From contig NZ_JZUE01000008.1 in the NCBI RefSeq assembly GCF_000969605.1, forward strand, positions 186,001-250,000: a DNA stretch of 64,000 nt. The letters run 5' to 3'. A model generated the notes under the pieces. It saw nothing but the letters and a program-made list of their open reading frames with translations, ran no database searches and was not told where the DNA came from. The translations under genes were made by a program, and so were the position numbers. The stretch comes from Aquincola tertiaricarbonis. GTDB lineage: Bacteria > Pseudomonadota > Gammaproteobacteria > Burkholderiales > Burkholderiaceae_C. The first letter of the stretch is position 1. Every line of letters begins with the position of its first letter. This document shows positions 15,139-26,737 of the stretch, one piece after another.

Positions 15139-17813
15139 ACGAGCCGCGCGCCGCTGTCGGTCGCCCGCCGTGCCTGGTGGGCGGCCAGGTGGTCCTCGAT
15201 GGGCGCGGGGCGTGCGTACAGGTAGCCCTGGTGGCGCACGCAGCCCATCTCCAGCAGCCACTGGCGCTCGCGGTCGGTCTCCACGCCTTCGGCCAGCGGC
15301 GTGATGCCCATGCTGCGCGTGAGCTGCACCATCGCGCTGACGATGCGCTTGTTGACGGTGTGCTCGGTGCGCCCGCGCACGAAGCTCTGGTCGATCTTCA
15401 GCACGTCGATGGGAATGCGGGTGAGGTAGCTCAGCGACGAATAGCCGGTGCCGAAGTCGTCCAGGTAGATCGCCACGCCCATCGCCCGCAGCGCGGTGAT
15501 GCGCTCGATGCACACGTCGGGGTCTTCCATGAAGGCGGACTCGGTGATCTCCAGCGCCAGCCGCTGCGCCGGCAGGCCGGTGGTGGCCAGCACCTGCCGC
15601 ACCGTGCTCACCAGGTCGCTTTCCATCAGCTGGCGTGGCGAGAGGTTGACCGACACCTGCGCCTGCGGGAAGGCCTTGGCCACGTCGCTGCGCACGAAGG
15701 TGCTGCAGGCCGCGCGCAGCGCCATCTCGCCCAGCGCCAGGATGTGGCCGGTCTCCTCGGCGATGGCGATGAAGTCGGCCGGCGAGATGAATTCGCCGCC
15801 CGCGGTGCGCCAGCGCATCAGCGCCTCGAAGGCCAGCACCTCGCCGCTGTGGCCGTCGGCCACCGGCTGGTAGACCATGTAGGGCTCGCGCCGCTCGATG
15901 GCCTGCGGCAGCGCCAGCTCGATGCGGCGGGCCTTTTCCCGCTGGCGGCGGTAGGCCTCGTCGTGCACCACGTAGCCCGGCCGCACGTGCAGGCAGGCCC
16001 GGCGCGAGGCGATGGTGGCATTGGTGAGCAGCGCACGCAGCTCGCCGGTGGTGCCGATGGCCACGCCCACGCGGCCGGGCGTGGACAGCATGGCGTCGCC
16101 ATAGGGCAGGGGCTCTTCCACCGCCCGCGCGATCTCGCCGGCCTGCACCTCCAGCGCCTCGGCGGAGCAGGCCTCGAAGCTCACCAGCGCGAATTCGCGC
16201 ATGCTCACCTGCGCGATGACGTAGCGCTCGCCGAAGCGCGCCACCAGCCGGCCAGCCAACGTGCGCAGCAGGCCCGCGCTGAAGTCCGCACCCAGCGTGA
16301 TGGTCAGGTCCTCCAGCCGCACCAGCAGCAGCAGGAACACGTTGCACGGCGTGGCGGCCGGCGCCTGCGCCTCCACCCGGTGGGCCAGGCCCATGCGGTT
16401 GAGCAGGCCGCTGTCGGGGTGGTGGAAGGCCTGGTGCTGGAACAGCTTGTGCATCGCGGCGAATTCGCCCAGCGTGTCGTTGAAGCGCTCGATCAGCGAA
16501 CGCCACTCCCCGCGGAAGCGCGAGCCGTCGGCACGCACCGCCAGTTCGCCGCGGGCCACGCTCTCGCGGGTGCGCAGCATCTCGCTGTTGAACAGGGCGA
16601 TGGTGTCGATCAGCACCTGCAGGCCATGCGCCATGTGGCCCACCTCGTCGCGCCGGTGGTAGGCCACGCTGGTGCTCAGGTTGCCGTCCACCGTGGCCTG
16701 CGCGGCACCGGCGATCAGCCGCAGCGGCCCGGCAATGGAGCGGTACAGCAGCCACATCGCCGCCGACATGAAGCCCACCAGCAGCGCGCCCAGCGCCGAA
16801 ACGACGGTGAGCCGGCGCCGCGTGTCCGCGGCCTGCCGTTCGGCGATCTGCACGAAGGACATGGCCGCCTGCTGGCGCGATTCCTGGGTGATGTCCACCA
16901 TCTTGTCGGCGTCCTCCATCAGCGCGCCCCAGCGGGGCTTGAAGCTGGCCGACCACGCGCCCAGCGCCAGCTTGTCGGTGAACTCGCGGATGGAGCGATG
17001 GGCGCGGCTGTTGGCCAGGCTGCGCGCATGGCCGGCGATGTCGGCATCGCTGTGCGCCATCAGCACCGACAGCATGTGGTCGCTGCGGTGCGAGGAATCC
17101 AGCAGCGGCGCGACGATGCCGCGGTCCTGCGTCAGCGCGCCGCCCTGGCTGGCGCGCTCGATGCGCCGCAGCGCCGAGGCCTGGCGCGAGAACTCCTCCA
17201 GCAGCATCGCCACCGACAGCAGGCTGTTGGTGCGCGAGCCCAGCGCCGGCGCGATGCAGCGCTCTTCCACGAAGGCGGCCAGGCGGAACAGCTGCCGCAC
17301 CGGCTGGGTGTAGAGGTGGCCGGCGGTTTCCTCCTTCATCACCGCCTGGTCCACCCGCGCGCGCAGCCGTCGCAGGTAGTCCGGCAAGTGGGTCATCGCG
17401 GGGTCGTCGCCGATGGCCTGGCGCACCGCTTCGGATTGCTGCACGAAGGCCTGCAGGCCCTGCACCGCCAGGTCCACCTCGCGCCGGGTGCTGGCCTGCC
17501 GGCGCTCCAGGTTGGCCTCGCCCGCAGCGGCAGCCTGCGCCAGCTCGCGCTCGCGCGCCAGCGCGAACAGCAGCCGGTCCGCATGCCGGCCGAAGTGCAG
17601 GCCCTGCACCGAGCGGTCGTGCAGGGCCAGGCTGCGCGCCTGCTCGGTGACGATGACCGCCAGCAGCGACAGCACGATGGCACCGGCCAGCACCGAGAAG
17701 ATGGCCAGCCGGTCGCGCAGCAGCAGCTCGCCGGAGCGCAGGCCGCGCCACAAGCGGCCGATGACCGAGCCGTGCGGCGGATGGAGGAAGGCGGCGTCGC
17801 GGCTGGATCGCAT
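15135..17813 (-). CDS. membrane NIT/HAMP protein with degenerate GGDEF and intact EAL (c-di-GMP phosphodiesterase)
   Basis: An 892-residue membrane signalling protein. Transmembrane helices at about 36-56 and 335-357 enclose a helical periplasmic region of about 280 residues that resembles a NIT-type sensor. HAMP follows at 358-411. The GGDEF domain (about 455-615) has SMREF where GGDEF should be, so cyclase activity is unlikely. The EAL domain (640-880) keeps the key residues: Glu663 in EALMRW, Asn723, Glu755, Asp785-Asp786 in DDFGTG, Lys806 and Glu842. It is therefore predicted to degrade c-di-GMP. The start is 16 nt after a solute-binding protein gene, its probable sensor partner. Confidence 0.92.
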   Translation of the reverse strand: MRSSRDAAFLHPPHGSVIGRLWRGLRSGELLLRDRLAIFSVLAGAIVLSLLAVIVTEQARSLALHDRSVQGLHFGRHADRLLFALARERELAQAAAAGEANLERRQASTRREVDLAVQGLQAFVQQSEAVRQAIGDDPAMTHLPDYLRRLRARVDQAVMKEETAGHLYTQPVRQLFRLAAFVEERCIAPALGSRTNSLLSVAMLLEEFSRQASALRRIERASQGGALTQDRGIVAPLLDSSHRSDHMLSVLMAHSDADIAGHARSLANSRAHRSIREFTDKLALGAWSASFKPRWGALMEDADKMVDITQESRQQAAMSFVQIAERQAADTRRRLTVVSALGALLVGFMSAAMWLLYRSIAGPLRLIAGAAQATVDGNLSTSVAYHRRDEVGHMAHGLQVLIDTIALFNSEMLRTRESVARGELAVRADGSRFRGEWRSLIERFNDTLGEFAAMHKLFQHQAFHHPDSGLLNRMGLAHRVEAQAPAATPCNVFLLLLVRLEDLTITLGADFSAGLLRTLAGRLVARFGERYVIAQVSMREFALVSFEACSAEALEVQAGEIARAVEEPLPYGDAMLSTPGRVGVAIGTTGELRALLTNATIASRRACLHVRPGYVVHDEAYRRQREKARRIELALPQAIERREPYMVYQPVADGHSGEVLAFEALMRWRTAGGEFISPADFIAIAEETGHILALGEMALRAACSTFVRSDVAKAFPQAQVSVNLSPRQLMESDLVSTVRQVLATTGLPAQRLALEITESAFMEDPDVCIERITALRAMGVAIYLDDFGTGYSSLSYLTRIPIDVLKIDQSFVRGRTEHTVNKRIVSAMVQLTRSMGITPLAEGVETDRERQWLLEMGCVRHQGYLYARPAPIEDHLAAHQARRATDSGARLV

Positions 17814-17829
17814 GGGCAGGTCTCCGGAA

Positions 17830-19206
17830 TCAGCGCGAGGCCGCGGCGCTGGCCGGCGCGGCCGCCGCGGGCGCGGCCTGCTGGGCCCGCCACTGGCGCC
17901 AGGTGCGGTCGATGCCGGCGGTGACGTCGTTGACCGAGGCGCCCTTCAGGTGGTCGACCATGCCCGTCCAGAAGGCGGCGGTGCCCAGCACCGCGGGCAT
18001 CAGGTCCGAGGCGTCCATGCGCATGACCGTGGCTTCGTGCCACACGGCCGACAGCCGCGCGGCCAGCGGTTCCACGTAGCTGGCGGGCTCCACGTCCTTG
18101 TGGCCGGAGAGGTAGGCGCCGGCGGCCGCGCGGCGGCGGCCGAAGTCGGCCGAGGCCATGTAGCGCAGCACCTCCATCGTCTCCGGCCGCGCATTCAGCG
18201 GCGCGGCCACGTCGCCGGCCACCAGCAGTTCCACATGCGATTCGCTGCGGCCGGGCAGGATGAAGAAGTCGATCTGCTCGCCAGGGCCGATGTGCACCGA
18301 GTCGGGGAACTCGGAGGTCACCCATTCGGAGTTGCGCATCATCATGCAGGGCGCCGGCTGGCCGGCGAACTTGCGGGCCGCCTCCTCCACGAAGGTGTGC
18401 AGCACGCCTTCCGGGCCGCCCAGCGTCATGCCCGGCGTGCGCACCATGCGATCCCATCGCGCGAAGGCCCGGCGCACCGGGCCGGCAGTGAAGGGCAGCT
18501 CCTGCGCCACCCAGCGGTCGTAGGCGGCCGGGCCGGCGTCGCGCAGCATGAATTCCTCCACCCAGTCGGTGCCCACCCAGCCGGTGGCGCCACGGGCGGC
18601 CACGCCGATGCACCAGGGCACCAGGCCCTTGCGGATCATCTGCTGCTCCAGCGCGGCCAGCTCCGCGTCGCTGCGCGGCACCGCCAGGCCATGCTGCTCG
18701 AAGAGCGCGCGGCGGTACCACACCAGGCTCTTGATGGCCACGCGGGCCCACAGGCCGTAGTGCTGGTCGCCACGGCGCAGCAGCGGGTCCAGGAAGGGCG
18801 GGAAGTCGCGCACCACCGTCTGCGCCAGGTCGGGCGGCAGCGGGTGGATGAAGCCGCCGGCCACCATCTCGCGGAACAGGCCGGGCTGGGCGAACACCGC
18901 GATGTCCGGTGCCTCGAAGCCGGGCGTGGCCACGAACACGTGGTCGGCGAAATCGCCGCCGGCCGCGCGGATCACCACCTCGATGCCGGTGCTGCGCTCC
19001 ATCGCCGCGAAGGCTTCCTGGTAGCGGGCGCTGTCCTGCAAGGAGAAGGACGACAGCAGGGTCACCCGCTTGGAGGGCGGGGTAGCGCCCTGGCCGGCAG
19101 GTGCCTCGGTGCCGCCGGTGCCGCGCAACTGCAGCAGCAGCACGGCCAGGACGAACAGGCAGCAGGCCAGCGCGCGGGCTGGGGTCAGCAGGGTGTGGAT
19201 CTTCAC
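17830..19206 (-). CDS. extracellular solute-binding protein (AglE/sugar type), probable sensor for the EAL protein
   Basis: A 458-residue periplasmic binding protein related to sugar (alpha-glucoside-type) binding proteins. It has an N-terminal hydrophobic segment (residues about 9-27) with no lipobox or clear cleavage site, so it may stay membrane-anchored. The body shows typical features: KRVTLLSSFSLQDSARYQEA, SAPDIAVFAQPG-like loops and EFPDSVHIGPGE. GTG 19206 is chosen because GAGG precedes it and it gives a compact signal segment; longer forms lack a signal. No permease or ATPase gene is nearby. The next gene, 16 nt away, is the NIT/EAL protein, suggesting a ligand-sensing role instead of transport. 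Confidence 0.85.
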   Translation of the reverse strand: MKIHTLLTPARALACCLFVLAVLLLQLRGTGGTEAPAGQGATPPSKRVTLLSSFSLQDSARYQEAFAAMERSTGIEVVIRAAGGDFADHVFVATPGFEAPDIAVFAQPGLFREMVAGGFIHPLPPDLAQTVVRDFPPFLDPLLRRGDQHYGLWARVAIKSLVWYRRALFEQHGLAVPRSDAELAALEQQMIRKGLVPWCIGVAARGATGWVGTDWVEEFMLRDAGPAAYDRWVAQELPFTAGPVRRAFARWDRMVRTPGMTLGGPEGVLHTFVEEAARKFAGQPAPCMMMRNSEWVTSEFPDSVHIGPGEQIDFFILPGRSESHVELLVAGDVAAPLNARPETMEVLRYMASADFGRRRAAAGAYLSGHKDVEPASYVEPLAARLSAVWHEATVMRMDASDLMPAVLGTAAFWTGMVDHLKGASVNDVTAGIDRTWRQWRAQQAAPAAAAPASAAASR

Positions 19207-19364
19207 GAGCACCTCGGCGGGTCTGGAGGTACTGCAGCGGCGCGCCGTGGGCGCGGCCGACGCCTGTTCTTCGGCCGGGCGGGCGCCCGGCTTGAGGCCC
19301 TGGCACGTGGCCTGCCCCTGCCGGCACGGCACGTACAGTGCCCCTCCAGCAACACGGAGCTTGA

Positions 19365-19703
19365 ATGACGAGAAGACTTCTGCACGCCGCCCGTTGCGGG
19401 CTGCAGGGCTTGTGCGCCCTTTCACTGGCCGGCTGCGCCGTGCCCGCCTTCCTGCAGCAGCGCCCCGCCGGGCCGCCGGTGGTGTACGACTGCGAGGACG
19501 GCCTGCGGCTGACGGTGCGCTATGCCGATGGATCGGCGCAGGTGACGCTGCCCGACGGCCAGCAGCTGCAGCTGGCGCAGCAGCCCGCCGGCTCCGGCAT
19601 GCGCTACGCCAGCGGCCCGAACGAGCTGCGCGGCAAGGGCCGCGACATCACCTGGGCGGTGGACGGCCGCATTCCCACCAACTGCATCGCGCAGGGCCGC
19701 TGA
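19365..19703 (+). CDS. MliC-family lysozyme-inhibitor-like lipoprotein
   Basis: A 112-residue probable outer-membrane lipoprotein. The signal peptide ends in the lipobox LAGC (Cys24). The mature domain matches the MliC/PliC fold: a YDCEDGLRLTVRYADG start, SAQVTLPDGQQLQL, then GMRYASGPNELRGKG and a second Cys near the C-terminus that should form a disulphide. MliC proteins bind and inhibit host or environmental C-type lysozymes. The start is ATG 19365. It is divergent from the binding-protein gene and convergent with xdhC (3 nt between stops). The fold assignment is good; inhibitory activity is inferred. Confidence 0.85.
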   Translation: MTRRLLHAARCGLQGLCALSLAGCAVPAFLQQRPAGPPVVYDCEDGLRLTVRYADGSAQVTLPDGQQLQLAQQPAGSGMRYASGPNELRGKGRDITWAVDGRIPTNCIAQGR

Positions 19704-19706
19704 GCG

Positions 19707-20714
19707 TCAGACGACGCAGCCGGCCTCGGGCGCGACGCCGCCGTCGCCGGCCGACAGCGGGGGCGGGATCACGTAGCCGTAGCGCGAGGCGGTCAGCTCC
19801 GCCAGGATGGCCACGGCGATCTCCGGCGGCGTGCGCGCGCCGTTCTTGATGCCCACCGGCCCGTGCAGCCGGTCGAGCTGCGCGTCGGTCAGGCCGAAGT
19901 GCTCCTTCAGCCGCGCCTTGCGCTTGGCCTGATTCACGCGGGAGCCGATGGCGCCCACATAGAAGGCCGGGCTGGCCAGTGCTTCCATCAGCGCCAGGTC
20001 GTCCAGCTTGGGGTCGTGCGTCAGCGCGACGATGGCGGTGTGGCCGTCAGGCCTCAGCTCGGCCACCACGTCGTCGGGCATGCCGCGCAGCAGGCGCGCG
20101 CCAGGCACGTCCCAGCCGGTGGCGTATTCCTCGCGCGGGTCGCAGATCAGCACCTGGTAGTCCAGCGCCTGCGCCATCGTGGCCAGGTAGTGCGTCATCT
20201 GGCCGGCGCCGATCAGCAGCAGCCGCCAGCTCGGGCCGTGCGTGGTGGTGAGCGTGGTGTCGGTGAGCTGCAGCACGTCGCCTTCGGCCGGCGGCAGCAG
20301 CTCCACATGGCCGTCGGCCAGCGTCAGCACGCGGCGGATGCGGTCGCCGTGCTGCAGCACCGCCAGCAGTTCGTCGATGCGCGAATGCGGGCCCACCGGC
20401 TCCAGCACCAGTTCCAGCGTGCCGCCGCAGGGCAGGCCGAAGCGCGTGGCCTCCTCGGCGCCCACGCCGTAGCGCACCACCTCGGGTGCGGCGAGCGTCA
20501 ACGCACCGTCACGAACGCGGGCGATCAGGTCGTCCTCGATGCAGCCGCCGCTCACGCTGCCGGCGATCTGGCCGTCGTCGCGCACCGCGACCACCGAGCC
20601 CACCGGACGCGGCGCCGAGCCCCAGGTGCGGGTGATGGTGCCCAGCACCACGCGGCGGCCTTCGGACTGCCAGATGGCCAATTGCCGCAGGATGTTGAGA
20701 TCGACGTTGTCCAT
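19707..20714 (-). CDS. xdhC: XdhC/CoxI-family molybdenum-cofactor maturation protein
   Basis: A 335-residue XdhC-family protein. The N-terminal XdhC/CoxI domain has [19 protein letters not shown] and [12 protein letters not shown]; the C-terminal Rossmann domain starts at [14 protein letters not shown]. These proteins bind the molybdenum cofactor, promote its sulfuration and pass it to molybdenum hydroxylases. ATG 20714 is chosen because it opens the conserved domain; longer reading frames run into promoter DNA. It is divergent from coxS, with 152 bp of shared regulatory DNA containing three GCAAGGCC words. It probably matures the CoxL-like enzyme and perhaps the IorB-like one. Confidence 0.93.
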   Translation of the reverse strand: MDNVDLNILRQLAIWQSEGRRVVLGTITRTWGSAPRPVGSVVAVRDDGQIAGSVSGGCIEDDLIARVRDGALTLAAPEVVRYGVGAEEATRFGLPCGGTLELVLEPVGPHSRIDELLAVLQHGDRIRRVLTLADGHVELLPPAEGDVLQLTDTTLTTTHGPSWRLLLIGAGQMTHYLATMAQALDYQVLICDPREEYATGWDVPGARLLRGMPDDVVAELRPDGHTAIVALTHDPKLDDLALMEALASPAFYVGAIGSRVNQAKRKARLKEHFGLTDAQLDRLHGPVGIKNGARTPPEIAVAILAELTASRYGYVIPPPLSAGDGGVAPEAGCVV

Positions 20715-20739
20715 GCACTGACGATAGCGCCAAGGCGGT

Positions 20740-20785
20740 GGCCTTGCACGGGCAAGGCCGCGGGTTTTCCCGTCGGTGCAAGGCC
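20740..20785. repeat. three GCAAGGCC words (one inverted) in the xdhC-coxS intergenic region
   Basis: GGCCTTGC at 20740-20747 faces GCAAGGCC at 20752-20759 across four bases, a perfect 8-bp inverted repeat. The same GCAAGGCC recurs at 20778-20785. The arrangement sits mid-way between the divergent xdhC and coxS starts. It could be a cooperative operator or an RNA hairpin; there is no T-tract for a terminator. Confidence 0.5.
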
Positions 20786-20866
20786 GGATGGCCTGCCCTA
20801 GCATGCGGCGGCGGCCGTGGTTTGGGCTTTGGATCGCGGCGTTCAGGCATTCCTAGGAGACAACCG

Positions 20867-21340
<474 letters not shown>

Positions 21341-21356
21341 GGCAGGAGCGACGCAC

Positions 21357-23711
<2,355 letters not shown>

Positions 23712-23728
23712 ACCAGGAAGCACAACAC

Positions 23729-24517
23729 ATGCAAGCCTTCGAATACTCCAAGCCCGCATCGGTGGCCGATGCGATCCGAGCGGCCGGTGGCGGCGACGCC
23801 AAGCTGCTGGCCGGCGGCCAGTCGCTGCTGGCGTCGATGAAGCTGGGCCTGGCCGCACCTTCCGCGCTGGTCGACCTGAGCAGCATCGGCGAGCTGACGG
23901 GCATCACCGTGGCCAATGGCCAGGTGACCATCGGCGCGATGACCACCCATGCCGCGGTGGCCGCCTCGGCCGAGGTGCAGCAGGCCATCCCGGCGCTGGC
24001 CAAGCTGGCCGGGCTGATCGGCGACCGCCAAGTGCGCAACCGCGGCACCATCGGCGGCAGCCTGGCCAACAACGATCCGGCCGCCTGTTACCCGGCCGCG
24101 GTACTGGGCCTGGGCGCCACCATCCACACCAACCAGCGCCAGATCCCGGCCGACAGCTTCTTCAAGGGCCTGTACGAGACCGCGCTGGCCGAAGGCGAGG
24201 TCATCACCGCCGTCAGCTTCCCCGTGCCGCAACAAGCCGGCTGGGAAAAGATGCGCAATCCGGCATCGCGCTTTTCGCTGGTGGGCGTGTTCGTCAGCCG
24301 CGGTCCGGCCGGCACCCGGGTGGCCGTCACCGGCGCGGGCGCCTGCGTGTTCCGCGTCAAGGCGCTGGAAGACGCGCTGGCCGCCAACTTCACCGCCGCC
24401 GCCTGCGAGGGCGTGAAGGTCAGCGCCGATGGCCTGAACACCGACCTGCACGGCTCGGCCGCCTACCGCGCGGCGCTGATTCCGGTGCTGGCCGGCCGCG
24501 CCGTCGCAGGGAGTTGA
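23729..24517 (+). CDS. coxM: FAD-binding medium subunit, CO-dehydrogenase-like
   Basis: A 262-residue flavoprotein subunit. The FAD-binding signatures AGGQSLL (about residues 32-38) and TIGGSLANNDPAA are present, followed by the CO-dehydrogenase flavoprotein C-terminal domain. It follows coxL by 17 nt with AGGAAG ahead of ATG 23729. FAD receives electrons from the CoxS clusters and passes them on, probably to quinone at the membrane. The length is somewhat shorter than some CoxM proteins, with all visible motifs intact. Confidence 0.93.
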   Translation: MQAFEYSKPASVADAIRAAGGGDAKLLAGGQSLLASMKLGLAAPSALVDLSSIGELTGITVANGQVTIGAMTTHAAVAASAEVQQAIPALAKLAGLIGDRQVRNRGTIGGSLANNDPAACYPAAVLGLGATIHTNQRQIPADSFFKGLYETALAEGEVITAVSFPVPQQAGWEKMRNPASRFSLVGVFVSRGPAGTRVAVTGAGACVFRVKALEDALAANFTAAACEGVKVSADGLNTDLHGSAAYRAALIPVLAGRAVAGS

Positions 24518-24594
24518 GCGGCGGCCGCCGCAGCACCTCGCCCAACGCCGCACACTGTTGCGGCGTTCCGCATTTTTGAACCAGGCCTTCCGCT

Positions 24595-25518
24595 TTGACC
24601 TCCACCTCCCTGCCCGCCAGCATCGACGACACGCTGACCCAACTGCTGCAGCACGACTACGTGGCCGAGCGCACGCTGGCCACCACGGTGTTCCTGGCGC
24701 TCAAGCTGGAGCGGCCCTTGTTCCTGGAGGGCGAGCCCGGCACCGGCAAGACGGAAATCGCCAAGACGCTGGCCCGCATGCTGGGCCGCCCGCTGATCCG
24801 CCTGCAGTGCTACGAAGGCCTGGACCTGGCCGGCGCCGCCTACGAGTGGAACTACCCGCGGCAGATGATGGAGATCCGCCTGGCCGAGCAGGCCGCGCCG
24901 GGGCAGGCCACCCGCGAGGCGCTGGGCCGCGACCTGTTCAGCGAGCGCTTCCTGATCCGCCGTGCGCTGCTGCAGGCCATCTCACCCGACCAGCCGGTGC
25001 CGCCGGTGCTGCTGATCGACGAGCTGGACCGGGCCGACGAGCCGTTCGAGGCCTTCCTGCTGGAGGTGCTGTCCGACTTCCAGATTACGATTCCCGAACT
25101 GGGCGTGGTGCAGGCCGCGCATCCGCCGATCGTGGTGCTCACCAGCAACCGGACGCGCGAGATCCACGATGCGGTCAAGCGCCGCTGCCTGTACCACTGG
25201 GTCGACTTCCCCGATGCCGCGCGCGAGGCGCAGATCCTGGCCCAGCGCGTGCCGGGCGCGCCGGAGAAGCTGGCCGCCGAGATCGTGGCCTTCGTGCAGC
25301 AACTGCGCGCGGTCGAGCTCTACAAGCTGCCCGGCATTGCCGAGACCATCGAGTGGACGCGCGCGCTGATGGCGCTCGACGCGGTGGTGCTGGACCCGCA
25401 GACCGTCAACACCACGCTGGGCGTGCTGCTCAAGTACCAGGACGACATCGCCAAGGTGCAGGGCGGCGAGGTGGCGCGCCTGCTGCAGCAGTTGCGCGAC
25501 AACGCTGCGCACGGCTGA
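24595..25518 (+). CDS. coxD: MoxR-type AAA+ ATPase, CO-dehydrogenase maturation (CoxD-like)
   Basis: A 307-residue AAA+ ATPase of the MoxR group. Walker A is GEPGTGKTE (about residues 44-52), Walker B is VLLIDELDRAD, sensor 1 is VLTSNRT, and the arginine-finger region is KRRCLYHW. In carboxidotrophs CoxD works with CoxE in assembling the active metal site of CO dehydrogenase. The start is a TTG at 24595: the frame is closed by TGA at 24577-24579 and no ATG or GTG lies between, so the TTG is well supported. It is followed by the VWA partner gene 15 nt later. Confidence 0.92.
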   Translation: MTSTSLPASIDDTLTQLLQHDYVAERTLATTVFLALKLERPLFLEGEPGTGKTEIAKTLARMLGRPLIRLQCYEGLDLAGAAYEWNYPRQMMEIRLAEQAAPGQATREALGRDLFSERFLIRRALLQAISPDQPVPPVLLIDELDRADEPFEAFLLEVLSDFQITIPELGVVQAAHPPIVVLTSNRTREIHDAVKRRCLYHWVDFPDAAREAQILAQRVPGAPEKLAAEIVAFVQQLRAVELYKLPGIAETIEWTRALMALDAVVLDPQTVNTTLGVLLKYQDDIAKVQGGEVARLLQQLRDNAAHG

Positions 25519-25533
25519 CGCCCCGCCTCCCCG

Positions 25534-26712
25534 ATGCACCGCCTGGCCGAGAACGTGATGCACTTCGGGCGCGTGCTGCGCACCGCCGGCGTGCCGGTGG
25601 GCACCGACCGCATCCAGCTCGCGCTGCAGGCGCTGCAGGTGGCGGGGCTGCAGTCGCGCGCCGACTTTCGTGCCACGCTGGCTGCCTGCCTGCTCGACCG
25701 CCACGAACACCGCGCGATGTTCGACCAGGCTTTCGACCTGTACTGGCGCGACCCCGACCTGGCCGGCCGCATGATGCAGATGCTGCTGCCGCAGGTGCAG
25801 GCCAACGACGCCAACGCCCCGCCGCCCCCGCCCGAGAACCGCAGGCTGGGCGAGGCCTTCTCGGTCGGCGCGCCACCGCGGCCGCAAGCCCCGCCGCCGC
25901 CGGAGCGCATCGAGATCGAGGCCACGCTCACCTTCAGCGAGCGCGAGCTGCTGCAGCGGGCCGATTTCGACACCATGAGCGCGGACGAATGGCTGCAGGC
26001 CAAGCACGCGCTGCGCCGGCTCAAGCCGCTGTTCGAGCCCATCACCACCCGCCGCACCAAGCCCGCCGCGCATCCCGGCCGCGCCGACTGGCGCGCCACC
26101 ATGCGCGACATGGCGCGCCATGGCGGCGAGCTGCTCAAACCGCAGTGGCGCGCCCCGCGGCAGCGCCCGGCACCGCTGGTGGTGCTGGCCGACATCTCGG
26201 GCTCGATGAGCCGCTACTCGCGCATGCTGCTGCACTTCACCCACACGCTGGGCCGGGCCGACGTGCGGGTGGAGAGCTTCGTCTTCGGCACCCGGCTCAC
26301 GCGCACCACCCACCTGCTGCGCCAGCGCGACCCCGACTTTGCCGTGGCCCAGGTGGTGCGCGCGGTGCAGGACTGGTCGGGCGGCACCCGCATCAGCGCC
26401 TGCCTGCACGAGTTCAACCAGCGGTGGGCGCGGCGCACGCTGGGCGGCCGCGCCACCGTGCTGCTGGTCACCGACGGGCTGGAGCACGGCCACACCGAGG
26501 CGCTGCGCTTCGAGATGGAACGGCTGCACAAGAGCTGCCGCCGGCTGGTGTGGCTCAATCCGCTGCTGCGCTGGCAGGGCTTCGAGCCGAAGGCGGCGGG
26601 CATCCGCACGATGCTTCCGCACGTGGACCGCTTCGTGCCCGCGCACAACCTCGAGAGCCTGGAACAACTCACCCGCCTGCTGGCGAGCGACACGCCGGCA
26701 CGGCCCCACTGA
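25534..26712 (+). CDS. coxE: VWA-domain protein, CO-dehydrogenase maturation (CoxE-like)
   Basis: A 392-residue CoxE-family protein. The C-terminal von Willebrand A domain has an intact MIDAS (DISGSMS at about residue 222) and TDGLEHG. The N-terminal part contains the family's RVLRTAGVPVGTDRI region and a proline-rich linker (NAPPPPPENRR). MoxR ATPases and VWA proteins act in pairs, with the VWA protein probably recruiting the target. The start is ATG 25534, 15 nt after coxD. The organisation coxD-coxE-coxG after coxSLM matches known cox clusters. Confidence 0.92.
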   Translation: MHRLAENVMHFGRVLRTAGVPVGTDRIQLALQALQVAGLQSRADFRATLAACLLDRHEHRAMFDQAFDLYWRDPDLAGRMMQMLLPQVQANDANAPPPPPENRRLGEAFSVGAPPRPQAPPPPERIEIEATLTFSERELLQRADFDTMSADEWLQAKHALRRLKPLFEPITTRRTKPAAHPGRADWRATMRDMARHGGELLKPQWRAPRQRPAPLVVLADISGSMSRYSRMLLHFTHTLGRADVRVESFVFGTRLTRTTHLLRQRDPDFAVAQVVRAVQDWSGGTRISACLHEFNQRWARRTLGGRATVLLVTDGLEHGHTEALRFEMERLHKSCRRLVWLNPLLRWQGFEPKAAGIRTMLPHVDRFVPAHNLESLEQLTRLLASDTPARPH

Positions 26713-26737
26713 CAACAACGAACGGGAGTACACGAGC

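Noticed and set aside
13329-17924. Long plus-strand open frame of 1531 codons
   Set aside because: It is an out-of-frame shadow of iorB and the antisense of the EAL gene, with no recognisable domain.
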